Positions 46,716 to 59,141 of a stretch of 64,000 bases of DNA are shown piece by piece. The notes under the pieces are model-generated. The model did not search any database and was not told the DNA's origin. It saw only the letters and a program-made list of their open reading frames with translations. The translations under genes and the position numbers were made by a program. The stretch is from Bacillus kexueae (lineage in GTDB: Bacteria; Bacillota; Bacilli; Bacillales; Aeribacillaceae). The stretch spans positions 124,001 through 188,000 of the forward strand of contig NZ_JALAZE010000005.1 in NCBI RefSeq assembly GCF_022809095.1, given 5' to 3'. The number at the start of each line of letters is the position of its first letter. Positions within the stretch are counted from its first letter, which is position 1.

Positions 46716-47738
46716 TCAACTTTGAGTAAATTTCAACATATTATCTAAATTCGGAACGATGTTAATCCATGTTCGACCTGAAACGAAGGATATCGGATTG
46801 TTATCTTGATAAGGCAAAATGCGACCATCAACGTTTCTCCATTCTACTTCGAGCATCTTACCACGTTGAAACAAGTATCCTTTGCCTCCTGCATATACAT
46901 CAATGCTTCTCCGACCATAATTATCAATAATTTTATGTTCCATTTCAACAACAAAAATATTGTCTATGAGTACAGGTTCATTCGATTCACGATCAATCGT
47001 TAATTCTTCCCCACTATATCGCTTATATCGTTCAGAATGATCGTCATATTCATATTGAACCGTCCATGTACTTGACTCGTCGTATTGGACGGTGAATGTC
47101 TTCATCTCTTCCCCTTCCAGTGGCTCATCGCTTATCGGAAGCGGGTCAATTCTCTCTGTAAGTGAGTATCCTTTTTGCTCTGCACCGATTGTGATGTTTT
47201 CATATGAAATATAAGAATTATGTGGTGCCTTCCTATCTTTGTCACGCCAGAAAAGCGTACCATCATGGAAAAGACCATTCAAGTAGTCTGCCTCACCCGA
47301 TTGTAACTTTTCATTTGCAGATGGGCTCCATCCATGACTAATATATAGAGCGTCAAACCCATTACTTAAGTCAATATAATAATCTCTTGCGCTCCGAACC
47401 GGGCCGATGATATCTGGCTGTTCACTTTGATAAATCGCTAAAAACCGTGTAATATTCCCTTCTGCTAACACTTCATAAATTAAATCTGCTTTGTGTAGTC
47501 CAGATTGAGGGCGTGCTTTCGGATGGTTATTGACCATAATAGCGAATGGGCGCACATCTGGTTGCTCCTTCGCTTCTTTACCCGTCAAAGGAAAGGTGAA
47601 AACCTCTTGTTCCTCAACAGGCTCTTGTGTTACCGAATCCTCACTCGACTCTTCTTCCTTTACATTGTTTACATCGTTTGAGCAAGCAACCGTTAACCCT
47701 ACAGCAGCAGTTACCACAGTTAACAAGAGACGTTTCAT
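46716..47738 (-). CDS. yerB: YerB-family lipoprotein (DUF3048)
   Basis: The 340-residue lipoprotein has a signal with lipobox TVAC (Cys19) and an acidic linker (about 20-50), followed by two DUF3048 domains: FAIMVNNHPKARPQSGLHKADLIYEVLAEGNITRF, then GPVRSARDYYIDL and the C-terminal half ending NMLKFTQS. Conserved GPVRSAR suggests a binding or catalytic site, but no reaction is known. It is exported and membrane-anchored. In tandem with yerC and 36 bp after yerA. Confidence 0.9.
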   Translation of the reverse strand: MKRLLLTVVTAAVGLTVACSNDVNNVKEEESSEDSVTQEPVEEQEVFTFPLTGKEAKEQPDVRPFAIMVNNHPKARPQSGLHKADLIYEVLAEGNITRFLAIYQSEQPDIIGPVRSARDYYIDLSNGFDALYISHGWSPSANEKLQSGEADYLNGLFHDGTLFWRDKDRKAPHNSYISYENITIGAEQKGYSLTERIDPLPISDEPLEGEEMKTFTVQYDESSTWTVQYEYDDHSERYKRYSGEELTIDRESNEPVLIDNIFVVEMEHKIIDNYGRRSIDVYAGGKGYLFQRGKMLEVEWRNVDGRILPYQDNNPISFVSGRTWINIVPNLDNMLKFTQS

Positions 47739-47774
47739 AAATTCACAACCTTATTTTTAGCCTTCTTTTATATT

Positions 47775-49514
47775 TTAACGCATTATCGATGGAAAGAGTA
47801 TCGTTTTTTTCATAACGTCAAAAATCCCTTCCGGTGTGATTCGAATGTATGGAAGATGTGTCGATGAGAAGAATAATAGCGAATAAATAACATCAGAAAA
47901 TTGATAACCTCTTTCTCTCATCAGTGAATCCAACTTCTTCTCTTCTTCTAAAATGGTTAAGAATTCATTATTAGAGGCAATTCCACTAACACGGAGCGGA
48001 ATTTCATGTAACACCTCTCCATCCTCAACTAAAACAATTCCTCCACCCAATTCCCTCAGCCGGTTAAACGCTTTCAAAATATCGTTTTTGTCTTTTCCTA
48101 TTAGTAAAAGATCTCCGGTTGTTGAATATGAGCTCGCAAAGCCTTTCACACCTTTAGCAAACCCTTTGACCATCGTATTAATTCTCCATTTTCCATTACG
48201 ATCAATTAAAACTAAAAAGCTTTCGTCATGATCGGTCGATAAGGTTGGATAAGAATTATCAATGGTAATTGAATATGGTTCCATAATAACGGCATTGCGC
48301 ATTTTTAACCCCATTGGCATCGAAAATTGTAAGTCCTCATCTGTTAGACTCCAGTCGATATTTAACGGTTTAATATCATATTTTTCCCAGTCAAATGGCG
48401 CAAATGCTTCTTGATTGACCCCATCTTTTTTCACCCATTGACCTTTGGCTAAAACTGATGTTGGGTGAGGGTTGTCTTTTGATGATAAAAAGTTGATGGA
48501 AGCCAATCTTCCTGGAGCAATCACACCTAAAAGGGAATCAAGCTTATAATATTTCGCCACATTATACGAGGCCATTTTGTAAGCATCAATCACTGGTACA
48601 CCTTCATTTATAGCTATTTCAATCGCTTGATTCATCATGCCTTCTTCATAAAAGCTCGGAGTTGATCCGTCTGTCGTAAAAAACATCTCATCATAACGCG
48701 TGATGCCAAGGTCCATTATTTCTCGAAGAAGCTTCGGTAAATCTGGTCGAATAGATGAATGTCTTAAAGAAACCGTGTATCCATTCATCAGTCGGTTATA
48801 CACCTCTTCACCTGTCATTGCTTCGTGATCGCAATCAGCTCCAAACAGTTTCATTTTGGCAAGAGTTCCAAAGGAAGCTCCAGGAAAATGACCTTCTAAA
48901 CGTTTTCCAGCAGCTTTTGTTTCATTCATCCAGTTTAAGTACAAGTCATCTCCAGCTGACAATTTAGGCCACCCCGTCAATTCTCCTCCTTGAATGACGG
49001 CCGGATGCTCGATCCATTCCTTTATGACATCAGGAGCTAAAATTTTCCCTTCTTCTTTCATTTCCGTTTGCAAATCAAAGCGGGCCCACCAATAAAATTG
49101 AACAGGCAGTGATTGTAAGCTATCTATATAAGAAAACGCTTTCTTTTTATCGAATTGTAATAACAGTGTTAAATTATCGCACACTAACGTCGTCGTCCCC
49201 GATTGCGACACATACTTCGCTAAAGTATGGGGATTATATAACTGAAATGGGTGGGCATGTGGCTCAATGTAACCCGGTACTAAAAAAGTGCCTTCACAAT
49301 CATACACTTCTGTTTGTGCATTCACTTGCGGCTCTTCAGGCCCAACATAAACAATCCGGTCATTGTGAATCCAAATATGTCCCGTTACCCATTGATTCAT
49401 GTAAGGGTGTAAAAACGTAGCATGCTTTAGCCATAAAGTTGGTGCTAATTTTTTCGATGCGACATCGACGTGTTGCCGAATTTCGTTCAGTTTCCAATAA
49501 GCACGACTTGGCAT
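47775..49514 (-). CDS. yerA: YerA: adenine deaminase-like amidohydrolase
   Basis: A 579-residue metal-dependent hydrolase of the adenine deaminase family. It has the HxH metal site in VPGYIEPHAHPFQ (about 92-104), and the conserved AGDDLYLNWMNETKAAG, EGHFPGASF and ADCDHEAMTGEEV (metal-ligand HE region). It resembles B. subtilis YerA more than the proven deaminase AdeC, so adenine deamination is possible but untested. Its place next to the purine operon fits purine salvage. The ATG at 49514 follows AGGAGG; a GTG two codons upstream is too close. It leads yerA-yerB-yerC. Confidence 0.88.
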   Translation of the reverse strand: MPSRAYWKLNEIRQHVDVASKKLAPTLWLKHATFLHPYMNQWVTGHIWIHNDRIVYVGPEEPQVNAQTEVYDCEGTFLVPGYIEPHAHPFQLYNPHTLAKYVSQSGTTTLVCDNLTLLLQFDKKKAFSYIDSLQSLPVQFYWWARFDLQTEMKEEGKILAPDVIKEWIEHPAVIQGGELTGWPKLSAGDDLYLNWMNETKAAGKRLEGHFPGASFGTLAKMKLFGADCDHEAMTGEEVYNRLMNGYTVSLRHSSIRPDLPKLLREIMDLGITRYDEMFFTTDGSTPSFYEEGMMNQAIEIAINEGVPVIDAYKMASYNVAKYYKLDSLLGVIAPGRLASINFLSSKDNPHPTSVLAKGQWVKKDGVNQEAFAPFDWEKYDIKPLNIDWSLTDEDLQFSMPMGLKMRNAVIMEPYSITIDNSYPTLSTDHDESFLVLIDRNGKWRINTMVKGFAKGVKGFASSYSTTGDLLLIGKDKNDILKAFNRLRELGGGIVLVEDGEVLHEIPLRVSGIASNNEFLTILEEEKKLDSLMRERGYQFSDVIYSLLFFSSTHLPYIRITPEGIFDVMKKTILFPSIMR

Positions 49515-49623
49515 AAGCACTCCTCCTAAACATTGTTCATTCCTTTTTATGTTAACACATGAACAATATTAACGCATTAAAGAATTTCGCAAGACAAGAA
49601 TTTGACAAAAAGGAGTGAAGGAA

Positions 49624-49878
49624 ATGCTCAGACCAAATATAGGAATTGTCAACGCCCTTATTCGCATTACCGTCGGACTTACCGCCTTATGCTGGGCTTG
49701 TACGAAATATATGAAAACACCTTGGAGAGATTCGCTACTCCTATTCATCATGGCAGCGGCTATGAAAGTGGGAGAAGGAATTTTACGCTTTTGTCCAGTA
49801 ACCTTCCTTTTTGAAAGTTACATGGATTATGAAGAGGATTACGAAGATGAAGACGCGATGACCTTTAATCCGTCCTGA
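49624..49878 (+). CDS. DUF2892 (YgaP transmembrane-like) membrane protein
   Basis: The 84-residue protein begins RPNIGIVNALIRITVGLTALCWACTKY and continues RDSLLLFIMAAAMKVGEGILRFCP, two transmembrane helices typical of DUF2892, followed by an acidic tail (MDYEEDYEDEDAMTF). The ATG at 49624 is preceded by AAGGAG; an in-frame GTG at 49615 overlaps it. Function unknown. It is divergent from yerA and ends with its own terminator. Confidence 0.82.
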   Translation: MLRPNIGIVNALIRITVGLTALCWACTKYMKTPWRDSLLLFIMAAAMKVGEGILRFCPVTFLFESYMDYEEDYEDEDAMTFNPS

Positions 49879-49908
49879 GGTTTAAGTTTTTTCAGTACAA
49901 CTAAAAAA

Positions 49909-49933
49909 GGAGCAAATCCAATCGGATTGCTCC
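49909..49933 (+). terminator. Terminator of the DUF2892 gene
   Basis: GGAGCAAATCC-N3-GGATTGCTCC forms a stem with one bulge, flanked by an A-run on the left. Confidence 0.7.
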
Positions 49934-49961
49934 CTTACTTTAATGGAAAGAGGTGCACAAA

Positions 49962-50066
49962 ATGTTTATGGAATTTTTTACGGATATGTCATTTGTCATG
50001 GCCATCATCATCGGAAGTATCGTTGCACTATACTACGCCTTTGTCCGAAAAAAACGTCGAACGTAA
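49962..50066 (+). CDS. 34-residue single-helix membrane microprotein
   Basis: MFMEFFTDMSFVMAIIIGSI is followed by VALYYAFVRKKRRT: one hydrophobic helix with a positively charged tail, as expected for N-out/C-in small membrane proteins. The ATG has AGAGGTG seven bases upstream. The stop is three bases from the convergent purD stop, so the two transcripts overlap. Function unknown; comparison with related genomes is needed for confidence. Confidence 0.6.
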   Translation: MFMEFFTDMSFVMAIIIGSIVALYYAFVRKKRRT

Positions 50067-50069
50067 CGA

Positions 50070-51359
<1,290 letters not shown>

Positions 51360-51375
51360 TTAGGATTGGAATGGA

Positions 51376-52908
51376 TTAATGCTTGAAATGGCGTACGCCT
51401 GTAAAGACCATCGCAATCCCATATTCATCTGCTTTTTGAATCGATTCTTCATCTCGTATTGATCCACCTGGTTGAATAATAGCTGTTACTCCTGCTTTTG
51501 CAGCTGCTTCAACCGTATCAGACATCGGGAAAAATGCATCAGATGCAAGAGCACTTCCTTTTGCTTTTTCTCCAGCTTGATCTATGGCAATTTTCGCTGC
51601 GCCAACCCGGTTCATCTGACCTGCACCAACTCCGACAGTCATTTCATCTTTTGCGAGGACAATTGCATTTGATTTCACATGCTTTACTACCTTCCAAGCT
51701 AACTTAAGGTCTTTCCACTCTTGTTCAGTCGGTTCACGTTTTGTTGGAACGGTAATATTCGCATCCTTTAAGCCGAAATGATCTTCATCTTGAATTAATA
51801 ATCCGCCGTGTACAGATGTTAATTGTCTTTCCTTCTCTGACGGAGCATTGACATCAAGTGTCAGCAATCGCAAGTTTTTCTTACTTGTTAATATGTCGAG
51901 AGCTTCTTGTGTAAAAGAAGGGGCAATAATTATTTCTAAGAAGATTTCATGCATTTTCTCAGCAGTTTCTTTATCTACTTCTCGATTTAGTGCGACAATA
52001 CCACCGAAGATGGATGTTGAATCTGCTTCGTACGCACGCGTATAAGCTTCAAAAATGGAGCCTCCCGTACCTACACCACATGGATTCATATGCTTGACTG
52101 CAACAACAGCCGGCTCATCAAATTCTTTCACGATTTGCAACGCAGCATCTGCGTCTTTAATGTTGTTATAAGAAAGCTCCTTGCCATGCAATTGAATGGC
52201 TTCCGTTAAGGAGCTTTTCGGACGAACAGGCTTTTGGTAAAATGTCGCCTCTTGGTGCGGATTTTCACCATATCTTAACGACTGCTTTTTCTCAAAAGTA
52301 ACGGTGATCGTCTCTAAATCCTTTTCTCCTACTTCATTCGTTAAAAATTCAGCAATCAGAGCGTCATAATGCGCCGTATGACGAAATACTTTGGCGGCAA
52401 GTCGTTTTTTCGTTTCTAGTTTTACATCGCTCGTTTCTTTTAGCTCACGTAAGACCACTTCATAATCCGAAGGGTCCACCACGACAACGACATCCTCATG
52501 ATTCTTAGCTGAAGCTCGGAGCATGGCAGGTCCACCAATATCAATATTTTCAATCGCGTCTTGGAAGGTTGTTCCTTCTTTTGTAATTGTTTCTTTAAAT
52601 GGGTACAAGTTTACTACGACAATATCAATAGGCTTGATTTGATTTTCTGCCAGTTGTTGCATATGCGCTTCATTGCTTCGAACGGCCAATAATCCACCAT
52701 GAATCGCAGGATGAAGAGTTTTCACTCGACCATCCATAATTTCTGGAAAGCCTGTTACATCGGAAATCCCTGTAACGTGCACACCGTTCTCTTCTAGTAA
52801 TTTTTTTGTTCCACCAGTCGATATGACTTCAATTCCTAATTGAACTAATTCGGATACAAATGGGACAATTCCCTCTTTATTCGATACGCTAACAAGAGCT
52901 CTCTTCAT
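51376..52908 (-). CDS. purH: Bifunctional AICAR formyltransferase/IMP cyclohydrolase
   Basis: A 510-residue two-domain enzyme for the last two steps to IMP. The N-terminal cyclohydrolase (about 1-195) has [26 protein letters not shown] and [18 protein letters not shown]; the formyltransferase part has [28 protein letters not shown] (catalytic KH) and the C-terminal [27 protein letters not shown]. The ATG at 52908 is 11 bases after purN. Length and order match B. subtilis. Confidence 0.98.
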   Translation of the reverse strand: MKRALVSVSNKEGIVPFVSELVQLGIEVISTGGTKKLLEENGVHVTGISDVTGFPEIMDGRVKTLHPAIHGGLLAVRSNEAHMQQLAENQIKPIDIVVVNLYPFKETITKEGTTFQDAIENIDIGGPAMLRASAKNHEDVVVVVDPSDYEVVLRELKETSDVKLETKKRLAAKVFRHTAHYDALIAEFLTNEVGEKDLETITVTFEKKQSLRYGENPHQEATFYQKPVRPKSSLTEAIQLHGKELSYNNIKDADAALQIVKEFDEPAVVAVKHMNPCGVGTGGSIFEAYTRAYEADSTSIFGGIVALNREVDKETAEKMHEIFLEIIIAPSFTQEALDILTSKKNLRLLTLDVNAPSEKERQLTSVHGGLLIQDEDHFGLKDANITVPTKREPTEQEWKDLKLAWKVVKHVKSNAIVLAKDEMTVGVGAGQMNRVGAAKIAIDQAGEKAKGSALASDAFFPMSDTVEAAAKAGVTAIIQPGGSIRDEESIQKADEYGIAMVFTGVRHFKH

Positions 52909-52919
52909 TTTCTTTCACC

Positions 52920-53492
52920 TCAATTACTAGACTTTAACAATTTCTGAATGACAGAAGGATAAAAAACGTGTTCTACGTCATGGATTTTTTGTGCCAATGA
53001 TTCAATCGTTTCTCCTTGTTCAACTTCAACAGCCTTTTGAGCAATAATAGGTCCCGTATCCATCCCTTCATCTACATAGTGGATGGTTACTCCAGTAATA
53101 CGAACACCTGCAGTAAGTGCTTGCTCCATCGCATTCTTCCCCGGAAAAGACGGAAGAAGCGAAGGGTGAATATTTATTATTTTTCCTTCGAAGGATTGTA
53201 GTAACGTTGGTCCAATTAATCGCATATAACCAGCTAACACGATAAGATCAATATGATTTTTGTGAAGTCGCTCTAGGATTTCACCTTCAAAATGTTTTTT
53301 ACTCTCGTATTCTTTCGGATCAAACACGAACGTTTCTAATTGTTCTTTTTTAGCACGTTCAATAACCTTTGCTCCGATGCGATCACAGACAACAAGACCA
53401 ACTTCAGCTTCAAGCTTCCCAGCCTTTATATGATCGACAATAGATTGAAAGTTCGACCCGTTTCCTGAGGCGAAAATAGCAATTCTCTTCAT
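52920..53492 (-). CDS. purN: Phosphoribosylglycinamide formyltransferase
   Basis: A 190-residue GAR transformylase using 10-formyl-tetrahydrofolate. The N-terminal FASGNGSNFQSI binds the ribonucleotide; the catalytic Asn-His-Asp set is readable in INIHPSLLPSFPGKNAMEQAL and VDEGMDTGPII. Its ATG overlaps the purM stop (TAATG), implying translational coupling. Confidence 0.97.
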   Translation of the reverse strand: MKRIAIFASGNGSNFQSIVDHIKAGKLEAEVGLVVCDRIGAKVIERAKKEQLETFVFDPKEYESKKHFEGEILERLHKNHIDLIVLAGYMRLIGPTLLQSFEGKIINIHPSLLPSFPGKNAMEQALTAGVRITGVTIHYVDEGMDTGPIIAQKAVEVEQGETIESLAQKIHDVEHVFYPSVIQKLLKSSN

Positions 53493-54529
53493 TACAACTC
53501 TCCTCCGCCAAATGTGACGCCCTCACCCTTTTTGACTCGACCAATAATGAATGCTTTCTCTCCGTTTTCTTCTAAAGCTTCAATTGCTTTTGGCATATCA
53601 TCTTCCGGCACAGCTAAGACAAATCCAATTCCCATATTAAATACTTCGAACATTTCTTTACGCTCAATAGACCCCTTCTCTTCAATAAATGAGAATATCG
53701 GTGGAATCGGCCAAGAGCCGTAATCAATTTCAGCCCCTAATCCTTCAGGCATCATTCGTGGAATGTTTTCAATGAATCCTCCACCTGTAATATGCGCCAT
53801 TCCGTGAATATCACATTTTTTTAACGCTTGTAATACAGGATTGACATAAATTTTCGTCGGAGTTAAGAGTTCATATCCTAATTTTTGCTGGAACGGCTCG
53901 TACACATCTTGTAAGTTTAATTGATGGTCTTCTAGTAATATCTTTCGAACTAGTGAGAATCCGTTAGAATGAATTCCAGATGAAGATAGGCCGATTAGTA
54001 AGTCCCCTTCTTTTATTTTCTCTCCAGTGACGATTTGTGATTTTTCAACGACACCTACTGCAAATCCAGCGATGTCGTATTCATTTTCGTCATAAACACC
54101 AGGCATTTCAGCGGTTTCTCCTCCTATTAGTCCGCACCCTGCCTGCTCGCAGCCGTCTGCAACACCTTTTACAATCTGTTCGATTTTCTCAGGTTCTGCC
54201 TTTCCAACACCTAAATAATCAAGAAAAAATAGTGGTTCAGCTCCTTGCGCTAATATATCATTGACACACATTGCAACGGCATCTATCCCGATCGTATCGT
54301 GTTGATTCATTTGAAATGCAAGCTTTAATTTCGTCCCGACTCCATCTGTTCCAGAAACGAGAACAGGTTCCTTATAGGGTAAAGATGATAAGTCAAACAT
54401 GCCGCCAAAACCGCCGAGCGTCCCCATCACACCTAGTCGATTTGTTTTGGCCACATGCTTTTTCATGCGAGCAACTGCTTCGTATCCTGCATGTATATCT
54501 ACTCCCGCCTCTTTATATGCTTTGGACAT
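53492..54529 (-). CDS. purM: Phosphoribosylformylglycinamidine cyclo-ligase
   Basis: The 345-residue AIR synthetase of the PurM/ThiL/SelD fold. It carries [46 protein letters not shown] and [17 protein letters not shown]. The ATG at 54529 was preferred over one six bases upstream which touches the AGGAGG site. A hairpin lies in the 77-bp gap before it (see 54561-54593). Overlaps purN by one base. Confidence 0.98.
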   Translation of the reverse strand: MSKAYKEAGVDIHAGYEAVARMKKHVAKTNRLGVMGTLGGFGGMFDLSSLPYKEPVLVSGTDGVGTKLKLAFQMNQHDTIGIDAVAMCVNDILAQGAEPLFFLDYLGVGKAEPEKIEQIVKGVADGCEQAGCGLIGGETAEMPGVYDENEYDIAGFAVGVVEKSQIVTGEKIKEGDLLIGLSSSGIHSNGFSLVRKILLEDHQLNLQDVYEPFQQKLGYELLTPTKIYVNPVLQALKKCDIHGMAHITGGGFIENIPRMMPEGLGAEIDYGSWPIPPIFSFIEEKGSIERKEMFEVFNMGIGFVLAVPEDDMPKAIEALEENGEKAFIIGRVKKGEGVTFGGGEL

Positions 54530-54560
54530 ATTCATCCTCCTAGCTGATTATTAAACCGAT

Positions 54561-54593
54561 AAAAATCATCAGTGGGGGATAAACCTCCACTGA
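54561..54593 (-). terminator. Hairpin in the purF-purM gap (possible attenuator or processing site)
   Basis: On the minus strand TCAGTGGAGG and CCCCCACTGA pair around a short loop and are followed, after four bases, by TTTTT. It would partly end or stabilise the message after purF. A similar hairpin lies after purB (59907-59932). Confidence 0.5.
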
Positions 54594-54606
54594 CGTTATT
54601 AACAAA

Positions 54607-56019
54607 TTACTCTTTTTCATGCGGTAATACAGTATCTTCATAAATATCAGTTGGATATTTTCCAGTAAAGCACGCCATGCATTGGCCTCTGAATTCTCCA
54701 TCATACGTACGACCAATTCCATCTAAAAGCCCCTCATTCGATAAAAAGGCTAAACTATCCGCTCCAATGACTTGACGTATTTCTTCCACTGAGTGAGAAG
54801 ATGCAATCAACTCTTCATGAGTCGAAGTATCGATTCCATAAAAGCATGGATTCGCAATAGGGGGCGAGCTTATCCGAACATGAACTTCCGTTGCTCCAGC
54901 TTCCCTTAACATATTGACGATTCGTTTCGAAGTAGTTCCGCGAACGATGGAATCATCGACCATCACAACCCGCTTTCCTTCCACTACTTTTCGTACAGGT
55001 GATAATTTCATCTTTACTCCTTGTTCTCGTAGGGATTGAGAGGGTTGAATAAAAGTACGTCCAACATACCGGTTTTTAATAAGCCCGAGTTCATACGGAA
55101 TACCAGACTCTTCTGCAAAGCCGATCGCAGCCGAAATACTAGAGTCTGGTACACCCGTTACAACATCCGCTTCAATCGGAGCTTCTAACGCGAGCTTCTT
55201 CCCGAGATTTTTTCTCGCTGTATGCACATTGATTCCTTCAATATTACTATCAGGTCTTGAAAAATAAATAAATTCCATCGAGCAAATGGCACGATTAATA
55301 TTTTTTGAGAATCTCTCGCTTCTTAAACCTTCATCATCGATAATTAATAATTCTCCTGGTTCTACATCTCGCTCATATTCCGCTCCAATGACATCAAACG
55401 CACATGTCTCAGAAGCGACAACATACGCATCACCCAATCGCCCAATGGACAGAGGACGAAGACCATTCGGATCAAGAGCAACCATCATTTCCGTTTCCGT
55501 CATAATCAGAAATGCATAGGCACCTTTAATCATTTGCAGGGCATTTTTCACTTTATCCTTTAATGAAGAATACCCGCTTCGCTTAATTAAATGAGCGAGC
55601 ACTTCCGTGTCCGAAGTCGATTGAAAGATACTTCCTTGATTCTCTAACTGATGCTTTAAACCAGACGCATTTACTAAATTTCCATTATGCGCTAAAGCAA
55701 GGCTTCCGTTTTGAGAACGGAATAGAAGCGGTTGAACATTCGCATATCCACCACCACCAGCTGTTGCATAGCGGACGTGCCCAATTGCTGCCTTTCCGAT
55801 TAAATCATTTAACTGCCCTTGAGCAAATACTTCAGAGACTAATCCAAGCCCTTTATAACCTACAAGCTTTTCTCCGTCGGAAACGACAATTCCTGCTCCT
55901 TCTTGACCACGATGTTGGAGGCTATGCAATCCATAGTAAGTAATTTGGGCAGCGTCTCGGTGTCCCCAGACACCGAAAACGCCGCACTCTTCATTTAGCC
56001 CCTTGATTTCAGCAAGCAT
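54607..56019 (-). CDS. purF: Amidophosphoribosyltransferase
   Basis: A 470-residue enzyme for the committed step (PRPP plus glutamine to phosphoribosylamine). It has an 11-residue propeptide ([11 protein letters not shown]) before the nucleophile Cys in [13 protein letters not shown], as in the B. subtilis enzyme, the Ntn-glutaminase part to about 235, and the PRPP loop [17 protein letters not shown]-terminal cysteines ([17 protein letters not shown]) suit the iron-sulphur cluster of the Bacillus type. ATG at 56019 follows AAAGGAG and overlaps the purL end by 25 bases. Confidence 0.98.
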   Translation of the reverse strand: MLAEIKGLNEECGVFGVWGHRDAAQITYYGLHSLQHRGQEGAGIVVSDGEKLVGYKGLGLVSEVFAQGQLNDLIGKAAIGHVRYATAGGGGYANVQPLLFRSQNGSLALAHNGNLVNASGLKHQLENQGSIFQSTSDTEVLAHLIKRSGYSSLKDKVKNALQMIKGAYAFLIMTETEMMVALDPNGLRPLSIGRLGDAYVVASETCAFDVIGAEYERDVEPGELLIIDDEGLRSERFSKNINRAICSMEFIYFSRPDSNIEGINVHTARKNLGKKLALEAPIEADVVTGVPDSSISAAIGFAEESGIPYELGLIKNRYVGRTFIQPSQSLREQGVKMKLSPVRKVVEGKRVVMVDDSIVRGTTSKRIVNMLREAGATEVHVRISSPPIANPCFYGIDTSTHEELIASSHSVEEIRQVIGADSLAFLSNEGLLDGIGRTYDGEFRGQCMACFTGKYPTDIYEDTVLPHEKE

Positions 56020-58223
56020 GGAATAGCTCCTTTCCAAGCACGCTCCAGTTCAAGAGCTGTCGCTTTGATTAGCTCTTCACCAGATTCATGCTTTACGTTT
56101 AATTCTCCATCCTTTGTTACCGTTCCGATTTGCTTTGCATCCACTAGTTGTTCAAAATCTTTTTGATGCTCACGCTTGATGGAAACAACAATGCGAGATT
56201 GAGATTCACCAAATAATGCAGCAGCAACCTCACCCGAAATTTCCACAGATGCTCCTAGACCAGCTGTTCCGATCATACTTTCCGCTAACGCAACTGCTAG
56301 ACCACCTTCAGCTACGTCATGAGCCGATTGAACGAATCCTTGTTGGATTGCTGCTAACAGTTGTGTTAACTGACTTTTCTCAACTTCTAAATCAATGGCT
56401 GGTGCTTGGCCAAAGATTTTTCCTTCTAACATTTTTTGCAGTTCACTACCGCCGAATTCCGGTTTCGATTCACCGATTAAATAAATGAGGTCTCCTTCTT
56501 CTTTAAATGACTGAGTAGTAATATGGGAAAGGTCTTCAATTAACCCCACCATCCCTACAACAGGTGTTGGATAAACTGCTGTACCATTCGTTTCGTTGTA
56601 TAAAGAAACATTTCCACCGATAACCGGTGTATCTAATTGACGGCAAGCCTCACTCATTCCATCAACCGATTTTTCAATCTGCCAAAAGATCTCCGGTTTT
56701 TCAGGATTCCCAAAATTCAAACAATCCGTAATAGCTAATGGCATAGCTCCAGAACAAACGATGTTTCTTGCTGCTTCAGCAACAGCAATTTTTCCGCCCA
56801 TTTCCGGATCAAGATAAAGGTAACGAGAATTACAATCGGTTGTCATCGCAAGTGCTTTGTTTGTTTCGCGAATGCGGATAACTGCCGCATCTGATCCAGG
56901 GGATACGACCGTGTTTGTCCGTACCATATAATCATACTGATCGTACACCCACTCTTTACTTGCAATGGTCGGTTGCTGAAGCAATTGAAGTAATGTCTCC
57001 TTGTAGTTTTCAATGTTCGGTTGATATGGTGCCATTTCCTTAAATTCTCGATAATAGGCTGGTTCTACAGATGGTTTATGATACACTGGTGCGTCCTCTG
57101 CTAATGCATCAACCGGAATTTCTGCAACAACCTCACCCTTATGGAATAATCGAAGCATTTTATCATCTGTTACTTTCCCAATCGCAACAGCTTCAAGATT
57201 ATATTTCTCAAATAAGTCAATAATCTCTTGTTCACGACCTTTTTCAATGACAAGTAACATACGTTCCTGTGATTCAGATAACATCATCTCATACGGAGTC
57301 ATTCCAAGTTCTCGCTGTGGAACGAGGTCTAAGTTCATTTCAATTCCAGATCCCGCTTTACTTGCCATTTCAGCAGAGGAGCTTGTTAACCCAGCTGCTC
57401 CCATGTCTTGAATCCCAACTAACGCATCTGACTTAATAACCTCTAAGCAAGCTTCAAGTAATAACTTCTCCATAAAAGGGTCCCCAACTTGAACAGCCGG
57501 ACGCTTTTCATCGGATTCATCCGTTAGCTCCTCAGAAGCAAATGTTGCACCATGAATACCGTCACGACCAGTTTTTGCCCCCACATACATGACAGTATTT
57601 CCGACACCTTTTGCTTGCCCTTTCTTAATATCTTCATGATTAATCAGTCCGACACACATTGCATTTACAAGTGGATTGCCTTCATAAGAAGGATCGAATT
57701 GCACCTCTCCCCCTACCGTCGGGATTCCAATACAGTTACCATACCCCGCAATTCCTGCGACAACTTCTTCAAATAAATATTTCACACGCGGGGAGGTAAG
57801 CTCTCCAAATCGTAAAGAGTTTAATAAAGCTACAGGGCGAGCCCCCATTGAGAATACATCACGAATAATACCACCAACACCTGTTGCTGCCCCTTGATAA
57901 GGCTCAATCGCAGAAGGATGGTTATGACTTTCTATTTTAAAAACTACAGCTTGTTGATCGCCAATATCGACGATACCCGCTCCTTCTCCCGGTCCTTGCA
58001 GTACACGTTCCCCTGAAGTAGGAAACTTTTTTAATACAGGTTTTGAATTTTTATAACTACAGTGCTCTGACCACATAACCGAGAAAATCCCGATTTCTGT
58101 ATAGTTCGGTAAACGACCTAAAATTTTTTCAATTAGGGCGAACTCTTCATCACTAACGCCCATTTGTTGATAAATTTTTTCTTCCTTAATCATTTGAGAT
58201 GATGGTTCAAGCATTAGTGACAT
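55995..58223 (-). CDS. purL: Phosphoribosylformylglycinamidine synthase subunit PurL
   Basis: A 742-residue small-type FGAM synthase that lacks a glutaminase domain and works with PurQ and PurS, the Gram-positive arrangement. Motifs: [59 protein letters not shown] and [13 protein letters not shown]. Start ATG 58223 (RBS GGAGGG) overlaps the purQ end by 17 bases. Confidence 0.98.
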   Translation of the reverse strand: MSLMLEPSSQMIKEEKIYQQMGVSDEEFALIEKILGRLPNYTEIGIFSVMWSEHCSYKNSKPVLKKFPTSGERVLQGPGEGAGIVDIGDQQAVVFKIESHNHPSAIEPYQGAATGVGGIIRDVFSMGARPVALLNSLRFGELTSPRVKYLFEEVVAGIAGYGNCIGIPTVGGEVQFDPSYEGNPLVNAMCVGLINHEDIKKGQAKGVGNTVMYVGAKTGRDGIHGATFASEELTDESDEKRPAVQVGDPFMEKLLLEACLEVIKSDALVGIQDMGAAGLTSSSAEMASKAGSGIEMNLDLVPQRELGMTPYEMMLSESQERMLLVIEKGREQEIIDLFEKYNLEAVAIGKVTDDKMLRLFHKGEVVAEIPVDALAEDAPVYHKPSVEPAYYREFKEMAPYQPNIENYKETLLQLLQQPTIASKEWVYDQYDYMVRTNTVVSPGSDAAVIRIRETNKALAMTTDCNSRYLYLDPEMGGKIAVAEAARNIVCSGAMPLAITDCLNFGNPEKPEIFWQIEKSVDGMSEACRQLDTPVIGGNVSLYNETNGTAVYPTPVVGMVGLIEDLSHITTQSFKEEGDLIYLIGESKPEFGGSELQKMLEGKIFGQAPAIDLEVEKSQLTQLLAAIQQGFVQSAHDVAEGGLAVALAESMIGTAGLGASVEISGEVAAALFGESQSRIVVSIKREHQKDFEQLVDAKQIGTVTKDGELNVKHESGEELIKATALELERAWKGAIPCLLKSRG

Positions 58224-58890
58224 GAGCTTCCCTCCAACTTTTCACAATTGATTTGAATAATTTTAAGCCATCTGCACTTCCTAGTAGATTATCTACTGCA
58301 CGCTCTGGATGTGGCATCATTCCTAATACATTCCCTTGTTCATTGACAATACCCGCAATGTTTTGCAAACTACCATTTGGGTTATCTTCATACGTAAAGA
58401 CAATTTGATTATTCTCAATCAACTTCGTGAGTGTTTGTTCATCACAATAATAGTTTCCTTCGCCATGAGCAATCGGAATCGTAATGCGCTCACCTTCTTC
58501 ATAAAGAGAGGAGAACATCGTATTCGCATTCTGAACGCGTAATGTTACCGGACGACACATGAACTTAAGGTTTTCATTTCGACGCATCGCTCCTGGTAGT
58601 AGTCCGACTTCAAGTAAAATTTGAAATCCATTACAAACGCCTAATACGGGCTTTCCTTCCTTTGCAGCTTTTACAACCTCTTTCATTACATTGGCAAAGC
58701 GAGCAATGGCACCTGATCGTAGGTAGTCCCCGTATGAAAATCCACCCGGAAGAAGAATCCCATCATATTGGCTTAAATCCGTCGCATCATGCCAAACGTA
58801 TTCTACTTCCTCGCCTAATTCATCTTTAATCGCATGAAACATGTCAACATCACAATTCGATCCTGGAAAGACGATTACCGCGAATTTCAC
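58207..58890 (-). CDS. purQ: Phosphoribosylformylglycinamidine synthase subunit PurQ (glutaminase)
   Basis: A 227-residue class I glutaminase supplying ammonia to PurL. The Cys nucleophile is in [13 protein letters not shown] (about 82-94), and the His/Glu pair in [14 protein letters not shown] near the C-terminus; the N-terminus [15 protein letters not shown] is typical. The start is GTG at 58890, overlapping the purS stop as GTGA, so translation is coupled. Confidence 0.98.
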   Translation of the reverse strand: MKFAVIVFPGSNCDVDMFHAIKDELGEEVEYVWHDATDLSQYDGILLPGGFSYGDYLRSGAIARFANVMKEVVKAAKEGKPVLGVCNGFQILLEVGLLPGAMRRNENLKFMCRPVTLRVQNANTMFSSLYEEGERITIPIAHGEGNYYCDEQTLTKLIENNQIVFTYEDNPNGSLQNIAGIVNEQGNVLGMMPHPERAVDNLLGSADGLKLFKSIVKSWREAHVTNA

Positions 58891-59141
58891 TGCGCGACTA
58901 CCTCCTCAATCTCATATCGGTAGTCTTCAATCACTGGGTTAGCCAGTAACTTATCGCACATTTCTTTTACCTTGTCCTCAACGTTTTTATCCGTTTCTTC
59001 GATTAGAAGTTCCATGTACTTTCCAATGCGAACATCTTGAACTTCTGTATAATTCATAGAATGTAAAGAACCTTTTACCGCGTTCCCTTGTGGATCTAAA
59101 ACACTTTCGCGTAATGTCACATAAACTTTTACTTTGTACAT
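58887..59141 (-). CDS. purS: Phosphoribosylformylglycinamidine synthase subunit PurS
   Basis: The 84-residue small subunit bridging PurL and Pur[25 protein letters not shown] and a C-terminal [20 protein letters not shown]. Overlaps purC by 13 bases and purQ by four. Confidence 0.97.
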   Translation of the reverse strand: MYKVKVYVTLRESVLDPQGNAVKGSLHSMNYTEVQDVRIGKYMELLIEETDKNVEDKVKEMCDKLLANPVIEDYRYEIEEVVAQ

